DNA of 42,671 bases from Streptomyces sp. L-9-10. GTDB taxonomy: Bacteria; Actinomycetota; Actinomycetes; Streptomycetales; Streptomycetaceae. The stretch lies in assembly GCF_004151105.1 (NCBI RefSeq), contig NZ_PHRF01000136.1, forward strand, positions 1 to 42,671, read 5' to 3'. A program made the translations under genes and the position numbers. Positions 8,289 to 17,123 of this stretch are shown piece by piece (the stretch's first letter is position 1; each line of letters begins with the position of its first letter). A model generated the notes under the pieces. That model was not told where the DNA came from. It worked only from the letters and a program-made list of their open reading frames with translations, and did not search any database.

Positions 8289-9041
8289 ATGGGCGACGAT
8301 TTCGGCCGCTACCGCGGCACGGAGAGCAGGATTCCCCAGTGGCTGCGCAGGCGCCCCAAGAAGAGCGCCGGCGGCTCCGCGTTCGACGGGGACGTGGCCG
8401 GCCGGGAGGCGCTGCTGCTCGCTGTGGCGGCTGCCGGTATGCCCGTCTCGCCCGCCGCCCACCCCGTCGGCTACCGATGTTCCTGTGAACGGATCGGCTG
8501 TCCCACCCCGGCCAGACACCCCCTGTCCTTCGCCTGGCAGACCCAGTCCACGACCGATCGCGCGCAGATCGAGCGATGGGCGCGCAACCAGCCCGAGGCC
8601 AACTTCATCACCGCGACCGGCATGATCCACGACGTTCTCGACGTGCCGCTCGAAGCGGGCAGCCGGGCGCTGGAGCGGCTGCTCGAACAGGGCATCGACG
8701 TCGGGCCGGTGGCGGACTCCGGCGGCGACCGGATGCTCTTCTTCACCGCGACCAGGGGCACCCCCGAGGACGAGGACGAGTGGTGGCCCTGTGAGCTGGA
8801 CTGCCACCCCGAGACGATGGACGAGCACCCGGGGCTGCGCTGGCACTGCCGGGGCAGCTATGTGCTCGTACCCCCGGCCCAGTTGCCAGGCGAGCTGTCG
8901 GTCCGGTGGCTGCGCGGTCCCGAGCACCCGCTGCCGGATCCGCTGACGCTGCTGGAGACCCTGACCGACGCGTGTGCCCGGTACGCGGGCGAGAACGGCG
9001 AGCTCGACCCGCACGCGGTGGCCTGGCCGCTGGGCCGCTGA
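8289..9041 (+). CDS. Bifunctional DNA primase/polymerase-family protein
   Basis: I chose ATG 8289 because GAGGGG precedes it by four bases; an in-frame ATG at 8277 is possible. The 250-residue product matches the small stand-alone prim-pol N-terminal family that is common in Streptomyces: a basic N-terminus, GREALLLAVAAAGMPVSPAA, a Cys-rich loop CSCERIGCPTPARHPLSFAW, WARNQPEANFITATG, DVLDVPLEAG and a C-terminal LLETLTDACARYA helix. Related domains make primers on plasmids and phages, but the stand-alone chromosomal copies have no proven role, and the acidic catalytic residues are not obvious here. The gene is monocistronic and ends at a strong hairpin. Confidence 0.8.
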   Translation: MGDDFGRYRGTESRIPQWLRRRPKKSAGGSAFDGDVAGREALLLAVAAAGMPVSPAAHPVGYRCSCERIGCPTPARHPLSFAWQTQSTTDRAQIERWARNQPEANFITATGMIHDVLDVPLEAGSRALERLLEQGIDVGPVADSGGDRMLFFTATRGTPEDEDEWWPCELDCHPETMDEHPGLRWHCRGSYVLVPPAQLPGELSVRWLRGPEHPLPDPLTLLETLTDACARYAGENGELDPHAVAWPLGR

Positions 9042-9051
9042 CAGTCGCTGC

Positions 9052-9086
9052 GACCGCCGACCGCCGACCGCCGACCGCCGACCGCC
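9052..9086. repeat. Five tandem copies of GACCGCC
   Basis: Five perfect 7-base units lie ten bases after the stop of the prim-pol-like gene. Related but degenerate CCGCTGAC/GACAGCCGCTGG copies follow to about 9145. Confidence 0.9.
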
Positions 9087-9212
9087 GCTGACAGCCGCTG
9101 GACCTGTGACTACTGGCTGACGTCCGCCGACAGCCGCTGGACCAGTGACCGACCAACGGCCAGTGGGCGGCCAACGGCTTGAGCTGCCTACGGCTTGAGC
9201 GACTGACAGGCC

Positions 9213-9247
9213 GACGACCCGAGGCGGCCCGGCCGTCTCAGGTCGTC
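9213..9247. terminator. Bidirectional hairpin between convergent genes
   Basis: GACGACC (9213-9219) pairs with GGTCGTC (9241-9247); inside it GAGGCGGC pairs with GCCGTCTC around a three-base loop, with one G-T pair. No U tract follows, as is usual in Streptomyces. It separates the plus-strand prim-pol-like gene from the minus-strand lipoprotein gene. Confidence 0.75.
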
Positions 9248-9265
9248 CCGCCCGAGTGACAGGCC

Positions 9266-10267
9266 CTACGACCCCTTCGCCGCCGTGACCCCCTGAAGGC
9301 GGCTCGCCACCTCCACCGTCGGCGTGTCCGTCCCGGCGCGCGGCACCAGCGCCACCTGGCTGGAGACCCACTCCTTCGTGAGCGTGTTCCGTATCTGGCC
9401 CGTCATCAGCGCCCTCACGTCCGCGTTCGCCCCGGGCGTGACACCCTTCGCGCCCGTCTGCCGCTCGAAGTACCGCGTGGCGAAGAAGACCAGCGCGCCG
9501 CCGTCCTTCGTCGTCAGCCCCAGCGGGGCGAAGTCGCCCTTGTCGAGCGGCTGGTCGACGTACTGCGTGACCAGACCGGGCAGCCGCGCGTTCTTCTCGC
9601 GCGTCTCCCGCCAGCCGTCCGTGTGCGGCCCGTCCGCGAAGGTCTTCGCCGTACCGTCGCGCAGATACGAGGCGTACGCCTCGCTCAGCTTCCCCGGTGC
9701 CACCGCCAGCGCCTCGCTGTCCGGTGCCACCGGTTCGCCCCAGCCGTCCTTGTCGGTCGCGAACTCCGGGACCTCGTCGGCGGCCAGGATCGTCAGGTAC
9801 GGCACCTTCCACCGGTCGTCGGGCCCGTTGCGTACGAAGACCAGCACCCAGCGCGTGTCCTGCGGGCCGCTGTCGTCCGCGTCGCGGTTGCTGTCGGTGT
9901 CCGCGACGAACCAGCGCGGCCAGCCCGCCTTCTTGGGGATCGTGAACCGCGCGTCGGTCAGCTCCAGCGGCTGATGCGCCGGGTTGCCGTCCGGGTTCGT
10001 GATGCTGCGCGCCTTGAGACCGGCCTGGTTGATCGCGCCCAGCGCGCCGGTCACCCGGGCCGCGTCGAGCGCCGGATCGTACGCCTTGTCCGCCGCGTTG
10101 TACGCGTCGGTGAAATCCTTCAGCGCGCGCGTGGCCTCACTCCGGTCCGCCGACGGCAGTACCGCCAGCTCCCCGTGCACCGTCACGCATCCGCTCGCCG
10201 TCAGCGACAGCACCATCGCCGTCGCGAGCCCCGCCGCTGCCCGAATCGGCCTTCCCCGCCTGCTCAT
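9266..10267 (-). CDS. Secreted lipoprotein of the efe operon
   Basis: This 333-residue protein begins with a lipoprotein signal peptide: RRGRPIRAAAG, a hydrophobic core, and lipobox LTASGC with Cys27. The mature part has an α/β look with DARFTIPKKAGWPRWFVADT and RWVLVFVRNGPDDRWKV, then a C-terminal half with FFATRYFERQTGAKGVTP, resembling the membrane-anchored lipoproteins annotated with DUF8094. Function is unknown. It has an AAGGAG site 12 bases before ATG 10267. Its first 131 bases overlap the 3' end of efeU in another frame, so it is probably co-transcribed with the iron uptake genes; that suggests, but does not show, an extracytoplasmic role in iron uptake. Confidence 0.8.
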   Translation of the reverse strand: MSRRGRPIRAAAGLATAMVLSLTASGCVTVHGELAVLPSADRSEATRALKDFTDAYNAADKAYDPALDAARVTGALGAINQAGLKARSITNPDGNPAHQPLELTDARFTIPKKAGWPRWFVADTDSNRDADDSGPQDTRWVLVFVRNGPDDRWKVPYLTILAADEVPEFATDKDGWGEPVAPDSEALAVAPGKLSEAYASYLRDGTAKTFADGPHTDGWRETREKNARLPGLVTQYVDQPLDKGDFAPLGLTTKDGGALVFFATRYFERQTGAKGVTPGANADVRALMTGQIRNTLTKEWVSSQVALVPRAGTDTPTVEVASRLQGVTAAKGS

Positions 10268-11105
10268 CGGCCGCCTCTGCTCCTTGACCCCGACTGACCG
10301 GCCCCAACCCTACCGGCGCCAGGAACAGCGCGAGCGTCGGGACCAGATACAGGCACCAGACAGTGACCTGAAGGACCGTCGGGTCCGGCTGGAAGTTGAA
10401 GACGCCCTTGAGCAGCGTGCCGTACCAGCTGTCCGGCGGGATCGTCGTACTGATGTCGAACGCCTTGCTGGACAGGCCGCCCAGGAAGCGCGCCTCCTGG
10501 AGGTCATGGACGCCGTACGCGAGCACACCGGCCGCGACGATCACCAGCATCCCGCCGGTCCAGGTGAAGAACTTGGCCAGATTGATGCGCAGTGCGCCCC
10601 GGTAGAAGAGCCAGCCGAGCACCACCGCGCTGGCGATACCGAGCAGCACACCGGTCAGCGGCGCGTGGCTGCCGTCCGAGGAGGCGCGTACCGACGCCCA
10701 GACGAACAGCGCCGTCTCCAGGCCCTCCCGGCCCACGGCCAGGAACGCCGTCGCGACCAGCGCGCCCGTACCCATCCGGAGCGCCGCGTCCAGCCGGCCG
10801 TGCAGCTCCGTCCTCAGATGCCGCGCCGTACGCCGCATCCAGAAGACCATCCAGGTCACCAGCGCCACCGCGAGGACCGACAGCGAGCCGCCCAGCGCCT
10901 CCTGCGCCTCGAACGTCAGCTCCTGCGAGCCGAATTCGAGCCCGAAGCCGAAAGCGAGCGCGATGACGACCGCGACCCCGATCCCGAGCCAGACGGGGCG
11001 CAGCGCGTCGCGCCGCTCCGTCTTGACCAGATACGCGACGAGGATGCAGACCACAAGGCTGGCCTCAAGGCCTTCGCGCAGACCGATCAGATAGTTTCCG
11101 AACAC
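10137..11105 (-). CDS. efeU: Iron permease EfeU (FTR1 family)
   Basis: The GTG start at 11105 has GGGAG seven bases upstream. The protein has about seven membrane segments and the two iron-binding REGLE motifs of the FTR1/EfeU family at residues 10-14 and 126-130. It takes ferric or oxidised ferrous iron across the membrane with EfeO and EfeB, whose genes lie immediately upstream. The conserved part ends near residue 275 (ALFLAPVGLGPV); the last 43 residues are a Gly/Asp/Arg-rich tail encoded inside the start of the next gene, so the tail may be a by-product of overlap rather than a functional domain. Confidence 0.95.
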   Translation of the reverse strand: MFGNYLIGLREGLEASLVVCILVAYLVKTERRDALRPVWLGIGVAVVIALAFGFGLEFGSQELTFEAQEALGGSLSVLAVALVTWMVFWMRRTARHLRTELHGRLDAALRMGTGALVATAFLAVGREGLETALFVWASVRASSDGSHAPLTGVLLGIASAVVLGWLFYRGALRINLAKFFTWTGGMLVIVAAGVLAYGVHDLQEARFLGGLSSKAFDISTTIPPDSWYGTLLKGVFNFQPDPTVLQVTVWCLYLVPTLALFLAPVGLGPVSRGQGAEAADEQAGKADSGSGGARDGDGAVADGERMRDGARGAGGTAVGGPE

Positions 11106-11126
11106 GCCGGAACTCCCTTCCCGATG

Positions 11127-12413
11127 TCAGGAGAACAGGGCCCGGCCCCACCAGTCGTCCGTGTCCCGGACGCCCGGCGGGATCGCGAAGACCGCTGAAC
11201 CCACGTGCTGGATGTATTCGTTGAGCGCGTCGGAGCGCGCCAGGGAGCGCTGTACGGGGATGAACGCGTCCCGTACGTCGCGCTGGTACGCCAGGAAGAA
11301 CAGCCCCGCGTCGAGCCGGCCGAGGCCGTCCGTACCGTCCGTGAAGGAGTAGCCGCGGCGCAGCATCCGCGCCCCGTGGTGCGAGTCCGGATGCGCCAGC
11401 CGCACGTGCGAGGTCGGCAGCATCGCCTTCAGGCTGGGCTTGTCGTGCTCGCGGGCCTTGCCGACCGCCGCGCCCTCGCCCTTGTCCCGGCCGAAGACGT
11501 CCTCCTGCTCCTGGAGGGAGGTACGGTCCCAGGTCTCGATCCGCATCGAGATCCGGCGGGCCACCAGATACGAGCCGCCCGCCAGCCAGCCGTGGCCGTC
11601 CGCGTCCGGCACCCAGACGTGCCGGTCCAGCGCGGCGGTGTCCGCGCCCGCGATATTGCTCGTGCCGTCCTTGAAGCCGAAGAGGTTACGGGGGGTCTGG
11701 GCGCCGGGCGTGGTCGACGACGTCTTGCCGAAGCCGAGCTGCGACCAGCGCACCGCGACCTTCCCGAAGCCGATCCTGGCCAGATTGCGGATCGCGTGCA
11801 CGGCGACCTGCGGATCGTCCGCGCACGCCTGGACACAGAGATCGCCGCCGCCGCGCGCCGGATCGAGGTTGTCACCGGGGAACCTGGGCAGCTCGACCAG
11901 CGCGGCCGGGCGCCGCTCCGCCAGTCCGAACCGGTCCTCGGCGAAGAGACCGGGACCGAAGCCGACGGTGAGCGTGAGCCGGGACGGCTTGAGACCGAGC
12001 GCCTCGCCGGTGTCGTCGGGCGGGGCCTCGGGGAGACCGCCGTACGCGCCCTCGCCGACCGCGTGTCCCGCCGTCATCCGCGCGGCGGCGCGGGTCCAGT
12101 CCTTGAGCAACTGGACCAGTTCCGTACGGTCCTCGGTCGTCACATCGAACGCGGCGAAGTGCAGCCGGTCCTGGACGTCGGTGGCGATCCCGGCCTGGTG
12201 GCGGCCGTGGAAGGGAACGGCCGCGCCGGACTCCGCGGCGGGCGCGGCGGTGTCATCGTCCCGTACGGCCGCCATGGCGCCACCGGCCGCGGCGGCGCCG
12301 AGCGCGAGCCCGGCACCGCCCCAGCCGAGCAGGGCACGGCGGGACGGCGAGGACGGCGGGGGCGGTGTCCCCGCGTCGTGCTTTCCGTCCGGTGTGCTGT
12401 CGTCGGAGGGCAT
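11127..12413 (-). CDS. efeB: EfeB, Tat-exported DyP-type heme peroxidase
   Basis: The 428-residue protein has a twin-arginine signal (SRRALLGWGGAGLALG, residues 24-39) and the DyP heme fold. The distal motif GFKDG is at 245-249 with catalytic Asp248; the proximal His is in SHVRLAH, about residue 336, and RRGYSF follows. EfeB oxidises ferrous iron or, in some reports, releases iron from heme outside the membrane. The gene starts nine bases after efeO and ends 21 bases before efeU, so the three form one operon. Confidence 0.95.
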   Translation of the reverse strand: MPSDDSTPDGKHDAGTPPPPSSPSRRALLGWGGAGLALGAAAAGGAMAAVRDDDTAAPAAESGAAVPFHGRHQAGIATDVQDRLHFAAFDVTTEDRTELVQLLKDWTRAAARMTAGHAVGEGAYGGLPEAPPDDTGEALGLKPSRLTLTVGFGPGLFAEDRFGLAERRPAALVELPRFPGDNLDPARGGGDLCVQACADDPQVAVHAIRNLARIGFGKVAVRWSQLGFGKTSSTTPGAQTPRNLFGFKDGTSNIAGADTAALDRHVWVPDADGHGWLAGGSYLVARRISMRIETWDRTSLQEQEDVFGRDKGEGAAVGKAREHDKPSLKAMLPTSHVRLAHPDSHHGARMLRRGYSFTDGTDGLGRLDAGLFFLAYQRDVRDAFIPVQRSLARSDALNEYIQHVGSAVFAIPPGVRDTDDWWGRALFS

Positions 12414-12422
12414 GGCGCGGGC

Positions 12423-13568
12423 CTACTTGACGACGGCGGCGGCGAGCTTGGAGAGCGGCTCGGCCAGCGCGTTCACACCGTCCGAGAGCTCCTTGCGCTC
12501 CGCCTTGCCGACCTTCTCGTACGAGGTGAAGGTGTACGAGTCCGGGCCGTCGCGGTACGTGTCCAGCAGCTTGTCGAGCGCGGCGAACCGCTTGTCCAGC
12601 TCCGTCACCAGCGCCGGGTCGTTCTTCGAGGCGACCGGCTTGAGCAGGTCGTACGAGTGCCGCGCGCCCTCGACGTTGGCCTTGAAGTCGACGAGGTCGG
12701 TGTGGCTGTAGCGCTCCTCCTCGCCGGTGACCTTGCCCGCGGCGACCTCGTCGAGGAGTTCCTTGGCACCGTTGGCCATCGAGGTCGGGGTGATCTCGGC
12801 CCTGCCGACGCGCCGCTGCCAGTCGGCGAGATCCTTGTCGAGAGCGTCCGCGAGGGCCGTGGCGTCCGGGCCGAGCTTCTTGTCCTGCCAGAGTTCCTTC
12901 TCCAGCCGGTGCCAGCCCGTCCACTTCTGCCCGGTCTCCAGGCCGTCCGCGCGTACGTCGACCTTCGGGTCGATGTCACCGAAGGACTCGGCGACCGGCT
13001 CGGTGCGCTCCCAGCCGATGCGCGAGGGCGCGTACGCCTTCTTCGCGGCTTCGAGATCACCGGCGCGCACGGCGTCGGTGAAGACCTTGACCTTCGGCAG
13101 CGTCTCGTCGGCCTGCGTCTGGACGTACTTGCGGTATGCGGCGACCGCGGCGTCCATCTCCGGGCTGCGCTCGGCGGCGGCGGCGCCGCCGGTGACCGTC
13201 ACCTTCTGGCGGATGCCGTCGCCCTTCATACCGGGCTTGCACGCGATCTCGTACGCGCCGGCCTTCACCTCGGCGGTGATCCTGGCCTTCGTACCGGGGC
13301 CGATGTTCTCGCGCTCGGTGACGATCCGGTCGTCCGGGAAGAGCAGATAGACCTCGGTGACCTTGGAGCCCTTGTTCTCGACGGCCAGTTCCACATGGCC
13401 GGCCGGGAACTCCTTCTTTGACACCTCGCAGGAGTCGTCCGCCGCGGTGACCTGGACGGCGCCGTCACCGGACTTCGCGGCATCGCTCTTCTCGGCGCAG
13501 CCCGTCACGGCGGTCAGGGCGGCCACCGCCGCGGCGGCGGTGACGACGGAGAGACGGACAGGTCGCAT
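12423..13568 (-). CDS. efeO: EfeO, iron-binding lipoprotein (cupredoxin-like plus M75 imelysin-like)
   Basis: ATG 13568 is preferred over the in-frame GTG 13580 because GGAG lies seven bases upstream. The signal peptide ends in lipobox ALTAVTGC (Cys24). An N-terminal cupredoxin-like domain (about 40-125, with CEVSKKEFPAGHVELAVENK) is followed by the M75 domain (about 140-380), including GWERTEPVAESFGDIDPKVD and GWHRLEKELW, the HxxE-type metal site of the family (HRLEKE). It binds iron at the cell surface and hands it to EfeU. It is the first gene of the efe operon, with an iron box about 50 bases upstream. Confidence 0.95.
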   Translation of the reverse strand: MRPVRLSVVTAAAAVAALTAVTGCAEKSDAAKSGDGAVQVTAADDSCEVSKKEFPAGHVELAVENKGSKVTEVYLLFPDDRIVTERENIGPGTKARITAEVKAGAYEIACKPGMKGDGIRQKVTVTGGAAAAERSPEMDAAVAAYRKYVQTQADETLPKVKVFTDAVRAGDLEAAKKAYAPSRIGWERTEPVAESFGDIDPKVDVRADGLETGQKWTGWHRLEKELWQDKKLGPDATALADALDKDLADWQRRVGRAEITPTSMANGAKELLDEVAAGKVTGEEERYSHTDLVDFKANVEGARHSYDLLKPVASKNDPALVTELDKRFAALDKLLDTYRDGPDSYTFTSYEKVGKAERKELSDGVNALAEPLSKLAAAVVK

Positions 13569-13617
13569 GCGGGGCTCCACGAGGGCTGGGATCGGGCGGG
13601 GGTGAGGCGGCCCTAAC

Positions 13618-13636
13618 TTAGCTGAGGCTTACCTGT
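13618..13636. promoter_or_regulatory. Iron box (IdeR/DmdR type) upstream of efeO
   Basis: TTAGCTGAGGCTTACCTGT fits the actinobacterial 19-base iron box, consensus TTAGGTTAGGCTAACCTAA, especially in the central TnAGGCTnACCT part. It lies 50 bases upstream of efeO, so the efe operon is likely repressed when iron is plentiful. Confidence 0.75.
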
Positions 13637-13770
13637 GCGGTGACCGGTCGTGCAGTGATTCACCTCTCACTCATCAGCTTTGAATACGGGCAGGTCACGG
13701 CGGCCCCCGGAGCGTCCCAAGGCCGGGTCAAGCACGGGTCAAGAAGCGGGCTTCCGGCGGGCGCTCGGTC

Positions 13771-13858
13771 GGCTTCGGGCCGGCTTCCGATCGGCTCCAG
13801 GTCGGCTCCAGGTCGCCTTCCGATCGGCTTCCGGTCGGCTTTCGATCGCCTTCCGTCA
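13771..13858. repeat. Eight degenerate 11-base tandem repeats
   Basis: The unit is GGCTTCCGGTC or close variants (GGCTCCAGGTC twice in perfect tandem, GGCTTTCGATC, GCCTTCCGATC). The array fills the space between the start of the efe operon and the end of hmuV, and the last unit runs into the hmuV stop codon. Unit length is close to one helical turn. Confidence 0.85.
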
Positions 13859-14692
13859 CGACGCGCGCTTCGGGACCACCAGCGGAGCACCGGTGCGGGG
13901 ATGCGGGAAGACCTCGACGGGCTGGCGGTAGACGCGGCTCAGCAACTCGTCGCGGAAGACCTCGGCGGGCGGCCCCACGGCGGCGACGGCCCCGTCGTGC
14001 AGTACGGCCGTACGGTCCGCGTGCGCGGCGGCGAGCCCCAGATCGTGCAGGACGACCACGACGGCGTCGCCCGCCGCCGCGCGCTCCCGGCAGACCCGCA
14101 GGACCAGTTCCTGATGGCGCAGATCGAGCGCGGCGGTCGGCTCGTCGAGCAGGAGCAGCGGGGCGCGCTGGGCGAGGACACGGGCGAGCGCGACCCGGGC
14201 CCGCTCGCCGCCGGAGAGCGCGGAGAAGGGGCGCGCCGCGAACTCGGTGGTCTCGGTGGCCGCCATGGCCCCCGCGACGGCCGCCTCGTCCTCGTCCTCC
14301 AGCGCCGTGCCGGCCCAGGGCGCCCGGCCCATCCGTACGACCTCCGCCACCGGGAAGGGGAACGAGAGGGTGGCGGCCTGGGGGAGCACGGCGCGGCGCA
14401 GGGCCAGTTCGGGCGCGGACCAGTCGAGCGCGGGGCGCCCGGCGATCCGTACCTCACCGCGGTCGGGCCGCAGATCCGCGGCGAGCGCGGCGAGCAGGGT
14501 CGACTTCCCGGCCCCGTTGGGCCCGACGAGCGCGAGCACCTCACCGGCGCGGGCGTCGAGACCGACCCCCCGGAGCACCTCGCGCTGTCCGAGCCGGACA
14601 TGGAGGCCGCGGACCTCGGCGAGGGGGGTGCCGGGGACGGCGGACGCGGGGAGCGCGCGCCCGCGCGCGGCGAACAGACTCCGGAGGCTCAT
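13856..14692 (-). CDS. hmuV: Heme ABC transporter ATP-binding protein HmuV
   Basis: ATG 14692 is preferred over TTG 14698. The 278-residue protein is a FecE/HmuV-type ATPase: Walker A GPNGAGKST (57-65), the signature LSGGERARVALARVL, Walker B LLLLDEPTAALD, and the switch His in VVLHDLGLAAAHAD. It powers heme import with HmuU and HmuT, encoded just upstream on the same strand; 34 bases separate it from hmuU. The heme assignment rests on the neighbouring HtaA and heme oxygenase genes, because the ATPase alone cannot separate heme from siderophore transport. Confidence 0.93.
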   Translation of the reverse strand: MSLRSLFAARGRALPASAVPGTPLAEVRGLHVRLGQREVLRGVGLDARAGEVLALVGPNGAGKSTLLAALAADLRPDRGEVRIAGRPALDWSAPELALRRAVLPQAATLSFPFPVAEVVRMGRAPWAGTALEDEDEAAVAGAMAATETTEFAARPFSALSGGERARVALARVLAQRAPLLLLDEPTAALDLRHQELVLRVCRERAAAGDAVVVVLHDLGLAAAHADRTAVLHDGAVAAVGPPAEVFRDELLSRVYRQPVEVFPHPRTGAPLVVPKRAS

Positions 14693-14726
14693 GCCCAACC
14701 GCCTTGCTTGGGAAGGGACGTGGGGT

Positions 14727-15863
14727 TCATGCCCAGCCTCCCTGCCTGCGACGGGTCCTGCGCAGCAGCCAGAAGAAGAACGGGCTGCCGAAGAGCGCGG
14801 TCAGCACGCCCAGCGGGAGTTCCGCCGGGGCCGCGACCGTACGGGCCGCCAGGTCGCCCGCGAGGAGGACCAGCGCGCCGCCGAGCGCACTGCCCGGGAC
14901 CAGGAAGCGATGGCCGGGGCCGTTCGCCATCCGCAGCAGATGCGGCACCAGCAGACCCACGAACGTGATGATCCCGGCCACCGCGACCGCCGCCGCCGTG
15001 AGCAGCGCGACGACCAGCACCAGCACCCGACGGAGCCGTTCCACGTCCACCCCCAGATGACGGGCCGGCCGCTCACCGAGGGCGAGGAGGTCCAGCCGCC
15101 GTGCGTAGAAGGGCGCCAGGGCCAGACCGGCCAGCGCGCACGGCAGCACCGCGAGCACCTTGGGCCAGGTCGCCTGGGCCAGCGAACCGAGCTGCCAGAA
15201 GGTGATCTGGGTGATCTGCGCGTTGTCCGCGAAGAAGATGAAGAGCCCGATCAGCGCCCCGGCGAACGCGTTCACCGCGATACCGGTGAGGATGAGCGTG
15301 ACCACTTCCGTACGGCCGCCCGAGCGGGACAGCGCGTACACCAGCAGCACTGTCGCGAGCCCGGCCACGAACGCGCAGACCGTCACCGTCCAGTTGCCGA
15401 GGAAGCTCAGCCCCAGCGCGATCGAGGCGACCGCGCCGACCGCGGCGCCCGACGAGATGCCGATGACACCGGGCTCCGCGAGCGGATTGCCGAACACGCC
15501 CTGCATCAGCGCGCCCGCGCAGCCGAGCGAGGCGCCGACGAGGAGCGCGAGGACGACGCGTGGCAGCCGTACGTTCCACAGGACGCTCTCGCCGACCCGG
15601 TCGAGTGCCGCGCCGCCGAGCCCGATCCTGTGCTGTACGGAGGCGAGGACGTCCCCGAGAGGGATGTGGTACGCGCCGATGCCGGCGGAGAGCAGACAGA
15701 GGACGACGAGCGCGCCGAGCAGTCCGGCGGTCAGCACGGCGGTGCTCCCGGGCAGTCGCCGTCGCCGTCGCAGTCGTCCCTTCGCGGCGGTCCCGGCGCC
15801 GGGCGGACGGTCGCCCGGATCCTCTTCCGTGGGTGACGGCCCGTGCACGGTGAACGCTGACAT
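14727..15863 (-). CDS. hmuU: Heme ABC transporter permease HmuU (FecCD family)
   Basis: The protein has a basic cytosolic N-terminus and about ten membrane segments, with the FecCD signatures RLPRVVLALLVGASLGCAGA, MQGVFGNPLAEPGVIGISSG and ITFVGLLVPHLLRM. Start is ATG 15863, or the adjacent GTG 15866; both lie within five bases of the hmuT stop, so translation is coupled. It forms the dimeric channel for HmuT-delivered heme. Confidence 0.93.
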   Translation of the reverse strand: MSAFTVHGPSPTEEDPGDRPPGAGTAAKGRLRRRRRLPGSTAVLTAGLLGALVVLCLLSAGIGAYHIPLGDVLASVQHRIGLGGAALDRVGESVLWNVRLPRVVLALLVGASLGCAGALMQGVFGNPLAEPGVIGISSGAAVGAVASIALGLSFLGNWTVTVCAFVAGLATVLLVYALSRSGGRTEVVTLILTGIAVNAFAGALIGLFIFFADNAQITQITFWQLGSLAQATWPKVLAVLPCALAGLALAPFYARRLDLLALGERPARHLGVDVERLRRVLVLVVALLTAAAVAVAGIITFVGLLVPHLLRMANGPGHRFLVPGSALGGALVLLAGDLAARTVAAPAELPLGVLTALFGSPFFFWLLRRTRRRQGGWA

Positions 15864-15867
15864 CACG

Positions 15868-16896
15868 TCACTTTCCGTTCGCGTACAGCTGCTTGATGAT
15901 CGACCGCAGTACCTCGTCCGTGCGCGGGCCGTAGTTCAGCAGCACCCCGTCATCGACCGCGACGACCCTGCGGTCCATTCCCGCCGGAGTCTCGGCGACC
16001 CCGGGGATCTTCACCAGGCCGTCCATCCCGCCCACCGAGTCGAGCCCCTTGGCCATGACGAGGATGGCGTCGGGCGCGGCCTTCGCCAGTGCCTCGCTCG
16101 TGATCGCGGTGAAGTCCTTGGTCAGCCCCGACTCCTTGCCCGCGTCGACCGCGCCGGCCGCCTCCAGCAGTGAACTCGCCCCGGAATCACGGCCGCCGAG
16201 CAGATAGACGGAGGCCGAGCCGCGCAGATAGAGGAAGGCCACGCGCGGCTTCCCGCTGTCCCGCTCGCCCGCCGGGATCTCCTTGCGTACGGCGTCGATC
16301 CGGCCCTCCGTACGTTTCTTCAGCTCGGCGCCCGCCGTCGGCACGCCCAGCGCGCCGGCCACCGCGTCGATCCGGGTCCCGACATCGGCGAGGCTCTTCG
16401 CCGGGTCGACGACGACCAGCGGAATGCCCGCGTCCCGGATCTGGCCGATGGCCTCGGCGGGGCCCGTGGTGGTGTCGGCGAGGACGAGCGTCGGCCTGAG
16501 CGACAGCACGCCCTCCGCCGAGACATCGTGCGCCCTGGTCACCACCGGCAGCTTCGCGGCCTGTTCGAAGGTGGCGGTGATATCGCGGGCGACGACCCGC
16601 TCGCCGAGGCCGAGCGTGAAGACGATCTCGCTCAGCGAACCGGTCAGCGGCACGATCCGGTCGGCCGAGGCGACCGTGACCTTCCTGCCGTCGGCGGAGT
16701 TGACGGTGACGGGCAGCCGGAGCGCGGGCGTGCCGGCCAGTGGTTCCACCCGGTCGGCGGCGGCCGTGGGCGACGGGTTCCGCTTCGCGTCGGCCGCCTT
16801 CGTACTGGCGCCGCCGCAGCCGGTGGCGACCAGGGCAAGGGCCATGGCGGAGAGAAGGGCGCCCATGAGGCGTGATCTGCGCACCGAGCGCACCAT
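15868..16896 (-). CDS. hmuT: Heme-binding lipoprotein HmuT
   Basis: The 342-residue protein has lipobox ALVATGC (Cys27) and a bilobed class III substrate-binding fold: RIVPLTGSLSEIVFTLGLGERVVARD, split here as SLSEIVFTLGLG, then GVLSLRPTLVLAD, LYLRGSASVYLLGG and APDAILVMAKGLDSVGG. The conserved Tyr and His ligands of HmuT proteins have plausible counterparts but I cannot fix them without an alignment. First gene of hmuTUV; an iron box and the divergent htaA gene lie upstream. Confidence 0.93.
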   Translation of the reverse strand: MVRSVRRSRLMGALLSAMALALVATGCGGASTKAADAKRNPSPTAAADRVEPLAGTPALRLPVTVNSADGRKVTVASADRIVPLTGSLSEIVFTLGLGERVVARDITATFEQAAKLPVVTRAHDVSAEGVLSLRPTLVLADTTTGPAEAIGQIRDAGIPLVVVDPAKSLADVGTRIDAVAGALGVPTAGAELKKRTEGRIDAVRKEIPAGERDSGKPRVAFLYLRGSASVYLLGGRDSGASSLLEAAGAVDAGKESGLTKDFTAITSEALAKAAPDAILVMAKGLDSVGGMDGLVKIPGVAETPAGMDRRVVAVDDGVLLNYGPRTDEVLRSIIKQLYANGK

Positions 16897-16907
16897 CCTG
16901 TCGTTCT

Positions 16908-16947
16908 GTCGAGTCGTCGAGTCGTCGAGTCGTCGAGTCGTCGAGTC
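16908..16947. repeat. Five tandem copies of GTCGAGTC
   Basis: Five perfect 8-base units start 11 bases upstream of the hmuT start codon, in its leader, followed by degenerate GTTGTCGG units to about 16985. They would sit in the hmuTUV mRNA leader. Confidence 0.9.
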
Positions 16948-17033
16948 GAATCGTTGGGTTGTCGGGTTGTCGGGTCGAGTCGTTCAGCCGGGGCTCCTGC
17001 GGGGAAGGGGTTCCGACACAGCCCCGAGATAGC

Positions 17034-17052
17034 TTAGGTTAGCCTTACCTTG
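17034..17052. promoter_or_regulatory. Iron box between hmuTUV and htaA
   Basis: TTAGGTTAGCCTTACCTTG is a close match to the actinobacterial iron box and is the best of the three in the window. It sits in the divergent promoter region, about 140 bases upstream of hmuT and 70 bases upstream of htaA, so one site may control both heme units. Confidence 0.85.
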
Positions 17053-17123
17053 CTTGCCAGGTCTGGGATGGTTATGTATCCGGGCCCGGCATCCCTGCTC
17101 GTCAGACGTGGGAGTGACTCCGA

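Noticed and set aside
7800..9812. 670-codon minus-strand ORF across tetR, prim-pol and lipoprotein genes
   Set aside because: It crosses three genes with recognised products and has no domain of its own.
13771..13858. Possible CRISPR-like array
   Set aside because: Units are 11 bases, contiguous and without spacers; no cas genes are near.
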